Positions 43,003-52,302 of a DNA stretch of 64,000 nucleotides are shown here, one piece after another. The notes under the pieces were generated by a model. It was not told where the DNA came from. It ran no database searches and was given only the letters and a program-made list of their open reading frames with translations. Positions within the stretch are counted from its first letter, which is position 1; every line of letters begins with the position of its first letter. The position numbers and the translations under genes were made by a program. The DNA comes from Burkholderiales bacterium (lineage in GTDB: Bacteria; Pseudomonadota; Gammaproteobacteria; Burkholderiales; Nitrosomonadaceae), in the NCBI GenBank assembly GCA_024235795.1, contig JACKLR010000001.1:1302001-1366000 (forward strand). The letters run 5' to 3'.

Positions 43003-45075
43003 TCAGCGATTGTTACCAGGAAGATTACCCAGCATATTTTTTGCGATCCTAACAATTCTTTCCGGCTCGAAACCGAACTCTTTCTGTAATTCTTTCAGGG
43101 GAGCCGAAGCACCAAAGGTCTGCATTCCAACAACATGGCCGTTATCCCCCACATAACGTTCCCAGCCAAAGGTTGATGCCTGTTCGATTGCAATACGCGC
43201 TTTAACTGCTGTCGGCAGGACACGGTCACGATATTCCTGCGGCTGCTGTTCGAAGATATCCCATGACGGCATCGATACAACGCGGGAACGGATGTGTTCG
43301 AAAACAAGTGTTTCATGCACCTGTACGGCCAGACTGATTTCGCTACCCGTAGCAATAAGGATAATTTCAGGTTCACCATCAGGCGTATCGGCCAGCACAT
43401 ACGCGCCGCGAGATACGCCAGAAGCCGGTGCATACTTTTCGCGATTCAGTGTCGGCAGCGGCTGGCGCGACAGAACCAGGACTGCCGGACGATGACGCAA
43501 TTGCATAATGGCGCGATACGCTTCAACAACTTCATTTGCATCGCCCGGACGAAACAGTGTCAAACCAGGAACTGCGCGCAGCGAAGCCAGGTGTTCTACT
43601 GGCTGGTGCGTCGGGCCATCTTCTCCATCGCCCATGGCATCATGGGTAAGAATGTAAATCACCGGCAATTCCATTAATGCTGATAGTCGGATTGCCGGCC
43701 GGGCGTAGTCGCTAAAAATGAAGAAAGTAGCGCCATAAGGCCGCAACTTGGATAATGACAGGCCATTCACGATTGCACCCATGGCATGCTCCCGGATTCC
43801 AAAATGCAGATTCTTGCCACCCGGCGTTTCAGCCTGAATATCCCCGGCACCCGGATAGGTCAATAGCGTTTTGTTCGACGGGCCAAGATCTGCAGAGCCG
43901 CCAATCAGCCAGGGAATATTCTGTGCCAGGACATTCAATACCCTAGCCGAGCTATCCCGCCCAGCCATCCCTGTCATGTCCGCAGGAAACACCGGTAAAC
44001 CACGATCCCATCCTTCGGGCAAGTAACGGCGTTGCATCTGTTCGATTTCGGTCGCCAGCTTTACATACCGGACACGGTATTCAGCAAACAGATCCATCCA
44101 TTTTCGGCGTGCGGATGCGCCCCTGGCGCCAATACCCGCGGCAAAATGCGCGCGCACCTCCTCCGGTACCAGAAACTGTTCATTCTCAGGCCAGCCGTAT
44201 GCGCGCTTGGTCAAACGGATCTCATCCGGTCCAAGCGGTTCTCCGTGCGCTTTGGCAGTATCTTGCCGGTTTGGCGATCCGTAACCAATATGGCTGTCAA
44301 TGATAATGAGCGTGGGACGGCCTTCGGTTTCCTGGAATGCTTTCAAGGCATGATAGATCTGTTCGATGTCATTGGCGTCTTTTAAGTGCAGAACATTCCA
44401 GCGATAGCTGTGAAAACGCGTCGCAACATCTTCAGTAAACGCTATCGCAGTACTGCCTTCAATGGTCATGTGGTTGTTATCGTAAATCCAGCAAAGATTA
44501 TCAAGGGCAAGATGCCCTGCAAGTGAGGCAGCTTCCGAGCCAACTCCTTCCATCATGCAGCCATCGCCACACACTGCATAGATATTGTAATCAAAGATTT
44601 TGAACCCCGATTTATTGTAACGGTTTGCAAGCCATTTCTCTGCGATCGCCATGCCAACACTGGTTGCAATACCCTGCCCGAGTGGTCCTGTCGTGACTTC
44701 AACTCCGGATACCCAGTGATATTCGGGATGGCCAGGCGCTTTGCTTCCAAATTGACGAAAACGGCGAATATCGTCCAGTGTCACCGAAAGCTGCCCCAAC
44801 TGCTCATAATCTGCATTGACTGCGCGCGTTCCTGTTAAGTGCAATATCGACCACAACAGCATCGATGCATGACCATTCGACAACACAAACCGGTCCCGAT
44901 TAGGCCAGATAGGGTCTTCAGGATCAAACCGCATTACGCGATTCCATAGGGTATAGACAAGCGGCGCAAGCGCCATTGCAGTGCCGGGATGGCCTGAGTT
45001 GGCCTGTTCCACCGCATCAATCGATAACGTGCGGATTGTGTTGATCGACAGCAGATCAAGGTTAATGCCGGTCAT
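43003..45075 (-). CDS. tkt: Transketolase
   Basis: This thiamine-diphosphate enzyme moves two-carbon units between sugar phosphates in the pentose phosphate and Calvin cycles. The 690-aa protein has the N-terminal AVEQANSGHPGTAM, the TPP motif VCGDGCMMEG with GSEAASLAGHL and YDNNHMTIEG, SHIGYGSPN, IREHAMGAIVNG with TFFIFSDYARPAIR, and the C-terminal ATGSEISLAVQ. Length is normal. It stands alone between a gap and the ATP-grasp ligase gene, 69 bases from the latter, on the same strand as the trio upstream of it. Confidence 0.96.
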   Translation of the reverse strand: MTGINLDLLSINTIRTLSIDAVEQANSGHPGTAMALAPLVYTLWNRVMRFDPEDPIWPNRDRFVLSNGHASMLLWSILHLTGTRAVNADYEQLGQLSVTLDDIRRFRQFGSKAPGHPEYHWVSGVEVTTGPLGQGIATSVGMAIAEKWLANRYNKSGFKIFDYNIYAVCGDGCMMEGVGSEAASLAGHLALDNLCWIYDNNHMTIEGSTAIAFTEDVATRFHSYRWNVLHLKDANDIEQIYHALKAFQETEGRPTLIIIDSHIGYGSPNRQDTAKAHGEPLGPDEIRLTKRAYGWPENEQFLVPEEVRAHFAAGIGARGASARRKWMDLFAEYRVRYVKLATEIEQMQRRYLPEGWDRGLPVFPADMTGMAGRDSSARVLNVLAQNIPWLIGGSADLGPSNKTLLTYPGAGDIQAETPGGKNLHFGIREHAMGAIVNGLSLSKLRPYGATFFIFSDYARPAIRLSALMELPVIYILTHDAMGDGEDGPTHQPVEHLASLRAVPGLTLFRPGDANEVVEAYRAIMQLRHRPAVLVLSRQPLPTLNREKYAPASGVSRGAYVLADTPDGEPEIILIATGSEISLAVQVHETLVFEHIRSRVVSMPSWDIFEQQPQEYRDRVLPTAVKARIAIEQASTFGWERYVGDNGHVVGMQTFGASAPLKELQKEFGFEPERIVRIAKNMLGNLPGNNR

Positions 45076-45144
45076 GTGTTTTTCAATAAATAACCCAGGT
45101 TTATCGAATCCTCATCGCAGCAATTCCGGTTGAATTGGATTCGC

Positions 45145-46215
45145 TTAACAGGATGTTAACGGAGCAGCTGTGGCAATTTCCACATTATTAAAATTTTCCC
45201 GGTGTTGATGCCGGTATTCGACTTTGTGCTCCAGTAGACAAACGATTTCTCGGGCAAAATGCGCGTTATAAAGGCGCTCGGCGATTTGCATGCCGCCAGG
45301 ACTAAACACATTGATTTCCATCAGTTTGTCTTTGACAATATCCAGGCCGACCATAAACATGCCATCCTGAATCAAGCGTGGCCTGATTATCTCAGCCACT
45401 TCCAGCATCTTTTCAGTAACGTTGGCTGAATTGGATATGGCGCCAGCGGAGAGGTTGCTGCGCATATCGACATCACCCACGCTTCGAACCCGTTGAATAG
45501 CGGCATAAACCCCATCGACTATAAAAGGCTGGGCATTAACTACGAACATGCGGGTATCGCCATGTATCGCATCAGGCAAATATTCCTGAACAACAACATA
45601 ACCCTCCGTACTAACTGCGTCTATCATTGAATTGAGATTAGGCGCTTCCGACGGTGTGATGAGAAAAACATTGCGCCCGCCCGAACCGGCAAGCGGTTTA
45701 ATCACAGCATAACCACCCAGTTCCCTGATGAACGCCTTGATATCATGGCGATCACAGGAAATGAGCGTTGTCGGACGCACCTCAGGTGGAAACAATAACA
45801 GATACATTTTGTTCACCGCCTGGGCCAGTCCATCAGGATCATTCAGCACAATCACACCATGATTTTTCGCCAAACGACCGAAGTTTATTCCCGCGAGACG
45901 GGCCCAAGGACGTTTGTTGACATCCTCCGCCGGATCGTTTCGCAGCAACAATACATCGAGTTGATCTAAAGAAATACGCTCCTGAATGGCCGATTCGTCA
46001 TGCAGAGAACGCGTGTAGGTTACGACATTGCGATAATGCCTCATCTGCACCTGACGAGCATGCGCACAAACATGCTCTTCAGGGCCGAAAGCAAAGTTAT
46101 CCACGCCCATATACCAAACTTCATGTCCCCTGTTTGTCGCCGCCAAAGCGATATGTGTCGTTGTATAGCCACGCTTTTCAGTCATGACATTGTTGACGAC
46201 TATACCCAGTTTCAT
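45145..46215 (-). CDS. ATP-grasp ligase, glutathione synthetase-like
   Basis: By fold this joins a carboxylate to an amine using ATP. The start at 46215 (MKLGIVVNNVMTEKRGYTTT) gives 356 aa, longer than classic GshB (about 315), and is fixed by the ATGA overlap with the preceding gene. The ATP-grasp parts are seen in GGYAVIKPLAGSGGRNVFLI, VVVQEYLPDAIHGDTRMFVV and MFMVGLDIVKDKLMEINVFSPGG, the last matching the GshB metal-binding end. It is the third gene of a coupled set with DUF1704 and N-formylglutamate amidohydrolase-like proteins. That context argues for a peptide- or metabolite-modifying ligase rather than simple glutathione synthesis, though gshB itself cannot be excluded. Confidence 0.8.
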   Translation of the reverse strand: MKLGIVVNNVMTEKRGYTTTHIALAATNRGHEVWYMGVDNFAFGPEEHVCAHARQVQMRHYRNVVTYTRSLHDESAIQERISLDQLDVLLLRNDPAEDVNKRPWARLAGINFGRLAKNHGVIVLNDPDGLAQAVNKMYLLLFPPEVRPTTLISCDRHDIKAFIRELGGYAVIKPLAGSGGRNVFLITPSEAPNLNSMIDAVSTEGYVVVQEYLPDAIHGDTRMFVVNAQPFIVDGVYAAIQRVRSVGDVDMRSNLSAGAISNSANVTEKMLEVAEIIRPRLIQDGMFMVGLDIVKDKLMEINVFSPGGMQIAERLYNAHFAREIVCLLEHKVEYRHQHRENFNNVEIATAAPLTSC

Positions 46216-48095
46216 ACTGCTTCCCTGATCATGTCGAATACAGTAAGCCCCTGCTGCACTTGTTTGAGGCGTTGACATGCATCTTCTTCCTGCAGGAAAC
46301 GTGGCAGCAATGTGGCCGGCTTTACTATCTTGCGCCACTGCAATTCCTCAACCAGCGGCAGATGCTCGTAAGATAGCTTACCCAGATAAAGCTTCTCGAT
46401 TGAATTTCCTTTACCCAGGTAATCAAGTATGTGCAGCAAGCCACGCATATAAACGACATCCTTGATAAAACCGCCTCCCCGGTAAATGCGCATGGTAATC
46501 GTATAGGCGGAATAGTCCGGAAAACCATAATTACATCTAAGCGTATTAAACGTATGAATAAAATCGGCGCCTTCGATAATCATACTGGCTGCTACCACTC
46601 TGCCCGCCAGAAGGCGCAAACGCGCGGCATGCAAACCACCCACTAAATATTCCGCTAATACCGCCATACCTTCCTGCATGGCTTCATAACCCGCCATGCC
46701 GGCATGAAGTTCCTGGAATGGCTGCTGTTTACCATTAAAATGTGTAACCACATGCGTGCCAATCTCATGCGCCAGTGTAGCCCGAACCCGCTCAACCGTG
46801 ATTGCTGTATCGCGGCCGATTAAGAAATTACCTTTGGATACCATAATACCGGGTACATCGCTGCGAATAACCACCTCAGTTCTCAGTTCGGAATTTTGTC
46901 GCTTATAATAGGCCACTTCTTCACGTGCACGTTCCGCAAAAGCATCGGCTGTGAGCACCTCGCCATCGGTCGATCCGCTGTCCACATCGATACGCGCCAG
47001 CATTTCCTTCGCCAGAGTTAACAGCGGCGGTTCAATATCGCCATAAAGTGCACGGCTACCCAACAGGAAACGGCTGGTGTTCCTGTCTGCAACCAGATTA
47101 ATTTGCCGGTCCAGTTCCTCTCGTTTTGCCAGAAAAATATGCGCCATGGTCGGGTCATTGATACGCTCGACAGGAATAGAATAAAGCCTGCGTTTTAACA
47201 AACCCGGATCAAAAGGACGTGCGCGGTATAGAAAATCGGGCTCATGTTTATAGCAACTTGATTTAAACTGCACCCATGCTTCCGGTACATTGATGGGTGA
47301 AACATGAAGCAACAGATCGAAGTTAGTACTGATTTCGGCCAACGCCTGGTCGGTTTCCCATACTGCCTTGACCATTGCCCGCGGACCCAACTCCTGATAA
47401 TGCGCAGGGCGCTGCCGGGTATAGTTGTGGGCAAAACTATAGAAAACCTGCTTCAGGTCATGCGCCAGACCGCTGTGCAATTGTTTCAGTTCGAATGGAA
47501 AAAGCGTTCCACTGTCCTGGTCGCGATAGATCGGTCTGATCTGCAAACCCAGTACTATGGTCTGCATATGCCGTAATTCATCGATACTGAATAGGCATCG
47601 CATGCTTTTCGGTGACCATTCATGCTGATAGGTTACCCTTACCACGGGCTTCAAACCCGCCATTTCGTGTTCCAGCAACTTGCTTTCAAGTTCTTCCAGC
47701 AACCGCGCAGGTGGATAATGAACCGGAGAAAAAATACGGAAACCCGGTTGACCAGGTGAATCTTGATCAAAACCTGCTTCATCGCTCCATATTTCTAAAA
47801 TGAGAAAAGCGCCAAATGCTTTACATTGCGCTTCAGCAATCGTTTTGAGTAGCTGCTTGTAGACAGCGTCCAAATCCGGATTGCCCGGCATGACCAGGTA
47901 TGCAGCTTCGCCCAAAATCAGTCTAACCGTTCCGTTGTCCGTCTCCCGTGGTATGCGATAAAGACAAAGAAAGGGCAGTTGCCTGTCTATATGGACACGT
48001 CCGCCATCCTGCAGGCTAAGCCTGACTGGTTCGTTACGGACTATTTTTTCACAGATGACAGTAATGGCATCTCCATCTAATGGCCGCTGCTTCAT
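46212..48095 (-). CDS. DUF1704/QEGLA-motif metallopeptidase-like protein
   Basis: The protein of about 627 aa starts at 48095 (MKQRPLDGDAITVICEKI) in a TAATG overlap with the upstream gene; longer starts up to 48197 lie inside that gene. A metallopeptidase motif HEIGTH stands near residue 441 (TLAHEIGTHVVTHFNG), followed by the QEG motif of TIGR02421 as MQEGMAVLAEYL near 472. DUF1704 includes the eukaryotic tubulin tyrosine carboxypeptidase MATCAP, so a carboxypeptidase role is plausible here. The name 'flavohemoglobin expression-modulating' is used for bacterial members in databases, but the function is not settled. It is co-translated with both neighbours. Confidence 0.85.
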   Translation of the reverse strand: MKQRPLDGDAITVICEKIVRNEPVRLSLQDGGRVHIDRQLPFLCLYRIPRETDNGTVRLILGEAAYLVMPGNPDLDAVYKQLLKTIAEAQCKAFGAFLILEIWSDEAGFDQDSPGQPGFRIFSPVHYPPARLLEELESKLLEHEMAGLKPVVRVTYQHEWSPKSMRCLFSIDELRHMQTIVLGLQIRPIYRDQDSGTLFPFELKQLHSGLAHDLKQVFYSFAHNYTRQRPAHYQELGPRAMVKAVWETDQALAEISTNFDLLLHVSPINVPEAWVQFKSSCYKHEPDFLYRARPFDPGLLKRRLYSIPVERINDPTMAHIFLAKREELDRQINLVADRNTSRFLLGSRALYGDIEPPLLTLAKEMLARIDVDSGSTDGEVLTADAFAERAREEVAYYKRQNSELRTEVVIRSDVPGIMVSKGNFLIGRDTAITVERVRATLAHEIGTHVVTHFNGKQQPFQELHAGMAGYEAMQEGMAVLAEYLVGGLHAARLRLLAGRVVAASMIIEGADFIHTFNTLRCNYGFPDYSAYTITMRIYRGGGFIKDVVYMRGLLHILDYLGKGNSIEKLYLGKLSYEHLPLVEELQWRKIVKPATLLPRFLQEEDACQRLKQVQQGLTVFDMIREAV

Positions 48096-48913
48096 TATTG
48101 CTCCAGTTTCTGAAGTTCTTTCAGTATACCTGGTATCGTAAACTGCAACGCGTTTCGTATTGCCAGAATCTGTTCCACATCGCCAACGCCTGTCCATTCA
48201 TTCATATAGATTTTCTTGAATTCTATGGAAATCACACAGGCATGCCCTGGAAATTTGTCATGTATCCATTTGGCCAGATACCGCCCCTTGAACTTCACAT
48301 TTTCTCTTGCGTCCAGGTGCCTGCCAAGGTAATCAAAGCTGCGCAGATCGCGCATAAACCGCTCGACTACATTGGCAAATTTCACCCTGTCCATAGTACC
48401 GGTTCCGATATTCACCTCAGGATTATCCTCCGCTGAAGCCGGGGGTTGCTCAGGCCCGTTACGACGATAGTTGTATGCGTGCAGATCAAACACCACAAAG
48501 TGCTTGTAATGCGCGGCAATACGCTGCAGTATTTTGTACAACGATTCATAGAATGCATCGTATTCCGCCAGCGAGCGTTCAATCATTACCGGATCTGGAC
48601 ACTGTTTCCACAGATGAAGCCCCCAAGCCATCTCTGGATACAGATAAACCGCTTCTTCCCGTTCCCGGTTCAGATCCACTTCGAATCGCGAACGTCTGGG
48701 CACGAGCCAGGTCGGCACTATCTTAACCCAGTAATCGGTATAGGGATCTTCCTCCTGTGCGCGCCGCGCTTCATCCAGCGCCAGCAGCGGTAACAGTTCA
48801 GCACGAATCTCATGACCCGCATGGATAGCTGTTGCCATTAGCGGCCATTCACCTTCACGCGACAACCACAAACCGCCATCCTCTTTTTTTTGTGTCGTTT
48901 CTTCTGTCATCAC
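48095..48913 (-). CDS. N-formylglutamate amidohydrolase-family protein
   Basis: The 272-aa protein of the HutG-like (FGase) fold has AIHAGHEIRAE near residue 30, SRFEVDLNREREEAVYL near 75-90, VVFDLHAYNYRR near 145 and ISIEFKKIYMNEWTG near 230. These His, Glu and Asp residues would bind the catalytic zinc. The classic HutG substrate is N-formylglutamate, but no hut genes are near. It heads a three-gene set: its TAA stop overlaps the ATG of the DUF1704 gene. A de-formylating or amidohydrolase role on the same compound as the ligase is an inference. Confidence 0.82.
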   Translation of the reverse strand: MMTEETTQKKEDGGLWLSREGEWPLMATAIHAGHEIRAELLPLLALDEARRAQEEDPYTDYWVKIVPTWLVPRRSRFEVDLNREREEAVYLYPEMAWGLHLWKQCPDPVMIERSLAEYDAFYESLYKILQRIAAHYKHFVVFDLHAYNYRRNGPEQPPASAEDNPEVNIGTGTMDRVKFANVVERFMRDLRSFDYLGRHLDARENVKFKGRYLAKWIHDKFPGHACVISIEFKKIYMNEWTGVGDVEQILAIRNALQFTIPGILKELQKLEQ

Positions 48914-49451
48914 TGGGCGGGTGTTTTTACAAATGATACTGCCCGATCAATTCAAGCTAAAATTGTTAAAATTGAAAGTACTTGGACTATTGGAACGGAA
49001 TTGCTTTGCAGGTTACCACACAATATTGATAGGGTTATAAGACTACACCATATTGACATTTCCGGCTGATAACGCACGTACTTTGAGGAAAAATCGGGTT
49101 GCACCGAACAGGAGAAATTCGCAATGATGAAAAACGAGTAGTTATAAAAAAGAACGCAATGCATTACCATTGCCTCCCGGTTTACTGACAAACAAGAAAG
49201 ACCATTCTAACCAGGATTATTACAAGACAGTTACACGTAACCCATTAAATAATACTAACAGATGCGTGGTTTGATTTTTACGCAAAGTAATCAGTCTTTC
49301 CAGAAAAAGCGCCCAAAAACCGCTAATGAGAATGCAGTCTAACATTCCCTTCATTTTTGGAAAAAAATAACTTATAGCAGCGGGAGTATTTATGAACAAG
49401 ATTTAAGCTGGATTGGCAGTTTCCGGCACCGCATATTACTTTCTTCGATGT
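48914..49451. other. Intergenic region between the trio and pnp
   Basis: About 540 bases without a supported gene. It contains the promoter region for the amidohydrolase-led operon and the pnp 3' end. On the minus strand a weak AGCG/CGCT stem followed by TTTTTC near 49300-49325 could help terminate pnp transcripts. Confidence 0.4.
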
Positions 49452-51596
49452 TTAATTTTCAGTCGTATCAGTTATTTCAGCCGCCTCTTCAGCCTTATCG
49501 CCAGCGGTTTCGTCATTTGCGACTGCTTTCATACTCAGTCTCAGGCGACCCTTATCATCAGCTTCGAGTACTTTTACGCGCACTGACTGACCTTCACTCA
49601 GGTGGTCTGACACATTATTCACACGTTCATTTGCGATTTGCGAAATATGCAGCAACCCGTCTTTGCCTGGCAATACGCTGACGATAGCACCAAAATCGAG
49701 CAGTTTAAGTACGGTCCCGTCGTAAATCCTGCCAACCTCGACTTCAGCGGTCAGATCTTCAATACGTTTCCGGGCAATCTCTCCGTTCTCAGCATTAACG
49801 CAGGCAATCGTTACCTGTCCATCGTCAGTAATATCAATAGTCGTGCCGGTTTCTTCGGTCAATGTACGGATAACTGCTCCGCCTTTTCCGATAACATCAC
49901 GAATTTTTTCCGGATTGATCTTGATTTTAATGATTCTCGGTGCGTGAATCGAAATACTGTCACGCGTTACAGGCATTGCTTCCTTCATTATATCGAGTAT
50001 ATGCATGCGTCCTTCACGTGCCTGCAATAGCGCGGCATGCATAATATCCTTGGTAATGCCCTGTATCTTAATATCCATCTGTAAAGCGGTAATGCCGTTT
50101 TCCGTACCGGCCACTTTAAAATCCATATCACCCAGATGGTCCTCGTCACCCAAAATATCAGTCAACACTGCAAAACGTTTTCCGTCTTTAATCAGGCCCA
50201 TGGCAATCCCTGCAACATGCGCCTTCAAAGGCACGCCCGCATCCATCAGCGACAGACAACCGCCGCATACCGACGCCATTGAACTTGAACCGTTTGATTC
50301 TGTAACTTCAGAAACAACCCGTAAAGAGTAGCCAAACTCTTCCTGGGAAGGCAGTACAGCAATCAGTGCGCGTTTGGCCAAACGGCCATGACCAATTTCA
50401 CGCCGCTTCGGCGTACCGACACGCCCGGTTTCACCTGTTGCATATGGCGGCATATTGTAGTGCAGCATAAAACGTTCTGAATAATCACCCTGCAGGGAAT
50501 CTATTTTTTGTTCATCGCGTGTGGTTCCTAGTGTTGCCACGGCCAGAGACTGCGTTTCACCACGCGTAAATAACGCAGATCCATGAGTACGGGGCAATAC
50601 GCCGCAGCGGATATTGATCGGTCTTACAGTTCTGGTACCCCGACCATCGATACGGGGCTCACCATCCAGTATTTGATTGCGAACAATTTTTGATTCCAGC
50701 GCAAAAAAAGCTTCTTCAAATGCGTTTGGTTCAGGGCCATCTTCGTTACCCACACCGATTTCATCGATACATTTTTGACGCACGGCTGCAATGGCCTCAG
50801 TTCGTGCCTGCTTTTGCTTGTTCTTGAAAGCCTGGCGTAAATCCTGTTCCGCCATTTGGATGACTTTTTCCTCCAAAGCAGTGTCTTTCTCCTGCGGTTC
50901 CCAGTCCCAAGCCGATACACCCGTCTCGTCGGCGAGCTCATTAATCGCATTTATGACTGCCTGCATTTGCTCATGACCATACACAACCGCACCGAGCATA
51001 ATGTCTTCAGATAGTTCCATCGCTTCGGACTCGACCATCAAAACTGCTTGCTCTGTACCCGCGACCACAAGATTTAGCTGGGTATTTTTAAGTTCGGTCG
51101 TTGTCGGATTTAAAACATATTCATTGTTGATAAAACCAACCCGGGCAGCACCAATTGGACCATCAAAAGGAATACCGGACAACACAAGCGCAGCGGAAGC
51201 CCCTATGATCGCCGGAATATCGGCATCAACCTCTTCATTGGACGACAAAACAGTCGCCACAATCTGCACTTCATTATAAAACCCTTCAGGAAAAAGCGGA
51301 CGGACTGGACGGTCAATCAGCCGGGAAGTCAGTGTTTCCTTTTCCGAAGGACGGCCTTCACGCTTAAAGAAACTGCCAGGAATTCTGCCCGCAGCATAAA
51401 ATTTTTCCTGATAGTCAACCGTAAGTGGAAAAAAATCCTGACCAGGGCTTACATTTTTTGCACCAACCACAGTCACTAATACGACTGTATCGTCCATTGT
51501 AACCATAACAGCGCCATGAGCCTGTCTGGCTATTTCTCCAGTTTCCAGAGTAAGCTGATGGCGCCCGTAGGTGATACTTTTCTTGATAGGTTTCAA
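49452..51596 (-). CDS. pnp: Polyribonucleotide nucleotidyltransferase
   Basis: PNPase is a phosphorolytic 3'-5' exoribonuclease in mRNA turnover and the degradosome. The 714-aa protein has two RNase PH-like domains: the first with DFFPLTVDYQEKFYAAGRIP and the second with RPINIRCGVLPRTHGSALFTRGE and GGCLSLMDAGVPL. A KH domain (IGKGGAVIRTLTEETG) and a C-terminal S1 domain (YDGTVLKLLDFGAIVSVLPG, LLHISQIANERV) follow. It follows rpsO by 99 bases on the same strand, the conserved rpsO-pnp order. Confidence 0.97.
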   Translation of the reverse strand: MKPIKKSITYGRHQLTLETGEIARQAHGAVMVTMDDTVVLVTVVGAKNVSPGQDFFPLTVDYQEKFYAAGRIPGSFFKREGRPSEKETLTSRLIDRPVRPLFPEGFYNEVQIVATVLSSNEEVDADIPAIIGASAALVLSGIPFDGPIGAARVGFINNEYVLNPTTTELKNTQLNLVVAGTEQAVLMVESEAMELSEDIMLGAVVYGHEQMQAVINAINELADETGVSAWDWEPQEKDTALEEKVIQMAEQDLRQAFKNKQKQARTEAIAAVRQKCIDEIGVGNEDGPEPNAFEEAFFALESKIVRNQILDGEPRIDGRGTRTVRPINIRCGVLPRTHGSALFTRGETQSLAVATLGTTRDEQKIDSLQGDYSERFMLHYNMPPYATGETGRVGTPKRREIGHGRLAKRALIAVLPSQEEFGYSLRVVSEVTESNGSSSMASVCGGCLSLMDAGVPLKAHVAGIAMGLIKDGKRFAVLTDILGDEDHLGDMDFKVAGTENGITALQMDIKIQGITKDIMHAALLQAREGRMHILDIMKEAMPVTRDSISIHAPRIIKIKINPEKIRDVIGKGGAVIRTLTEETGTTIDITDDGQVTIACVNAENGEIARKRIEDLTAEVEVGRIYDGTVLKLLDFGAIVSVLPGKDGLLHISQIANERVNNVSDHLSEGQSVRVKVLEADDKGRLRLSMKAVANDETAGDKAEEAAEITDTTEN

Positions 51597-51695
51597 TTAA
51601 ACAATCCTTTTTCTTGAATTTACGCCTGTTAGTTATGTTAATCCCACAGTATCAAACACAGGGATAGCCATTTAACAAACCGGTTCAGCGTTTTA

Positions 51696-51965
51696 TTATT
51701 TACGTAAACCGAGACGGTCTATTAACGTTTTGTAGGCTTCTGCATTATGGCGTTTCAAATAATCCAGCAATTTGCGGCGACGGCCAACCATGCGCAAAAG
51801 GCCACGGCGCGAATGATGATCTTTAACATGCATTTTAAAATGATCGATCAAATCATTGATTCGAGCAGTCAAAAGCGCAACTTGCACCTCTGGAGAGCCT
51901 GTATCTCCCTCACCTCTCTGAAAATCACGCATGACCTGTGCTTTCTGCTCAGTTGTTACTGACAT
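51696..51965 (-). CDS. rpsO: 30S ribosomal protein S15
   Basis: S15 binds 16S rRNA early in small subunit assembly. The start at 51965 (MSVTTEQKAQVMRDF) gives 89 aa, the exact family length, with GGAGAGATAT as ribosome binding site; an ATG at 51977 adds four residues. The motif TGSPEVQVALLTARINDL, HHSRRGLLRMVGRRRKLLDY and the C-terminal RLGLRK are typical. A good sigma70 promoter lies at 52010-52039. It is in operon with pnp. Confidence 0.97.
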   Translation of the reverse strand: MSVTTEQKAQVMRDFQRGEGDTGSPEVQVALLTARINDLIDHFKMHVKDHHSRRGLLRMVGRRRKLLDYLKRHNAEAYKTLIDRLGLRK

Positions 51966-52009
51966 ATATCTCTCCACTAATACCTAATAGTAATATATAA
52001 AAACGCGAA

Positions 52010-52039
52010 ATTTTACTCTTTAATAGGTCCCTTGTCCAA
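52010..52039 (-). promoter_or_regulatory. Sigma70-type promoter of rpsO-pnp
   Basis: On the minus strand TTGGAC (52039-52034) and TAAAAT (52015-52010) are separated by 18 bases, about 45 bases before the rpsO start codon. The boxes match -35 and -10 consensus well. Confidence 0.6.
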
Positions 52040-52302
52040 AACAGATCGCACTATCTTTCAGTTTGGACTCTATATTTTGAAAAAGTCTTTTGCTATAGGT
52101 ATGGATAGCAAGTTTCAACACATCAGCAACCTCTAGCTAAAGCGAACAGATAAAATCATTTTGACAACACATCAGGGACAAATTCTCGCTGGGAAAACCG
52201 GTGTCCAACCAAATGCAAACCTATATCTGATTTAATCAAATCCTGTTTTTTGGACCAGTTAACTTATGAATTGTCCCTTACCATAAATATAAATAGGCTA
52301 AA

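Noticed and set aside
45145..46338. Longer start for the ATP-grasp gene at 46338
   Set aside because: The extra 41 residues lie inside the DUF1704 gene in another frame and are unlike GshB proteins. The ATGA overlap supports 46215.
48952..49191. 79-codon minus-strand frame upstream of the amidohydrolase gene
   Set aside because: No start signal and no family resemblance. It lies where the operon promoter should be.
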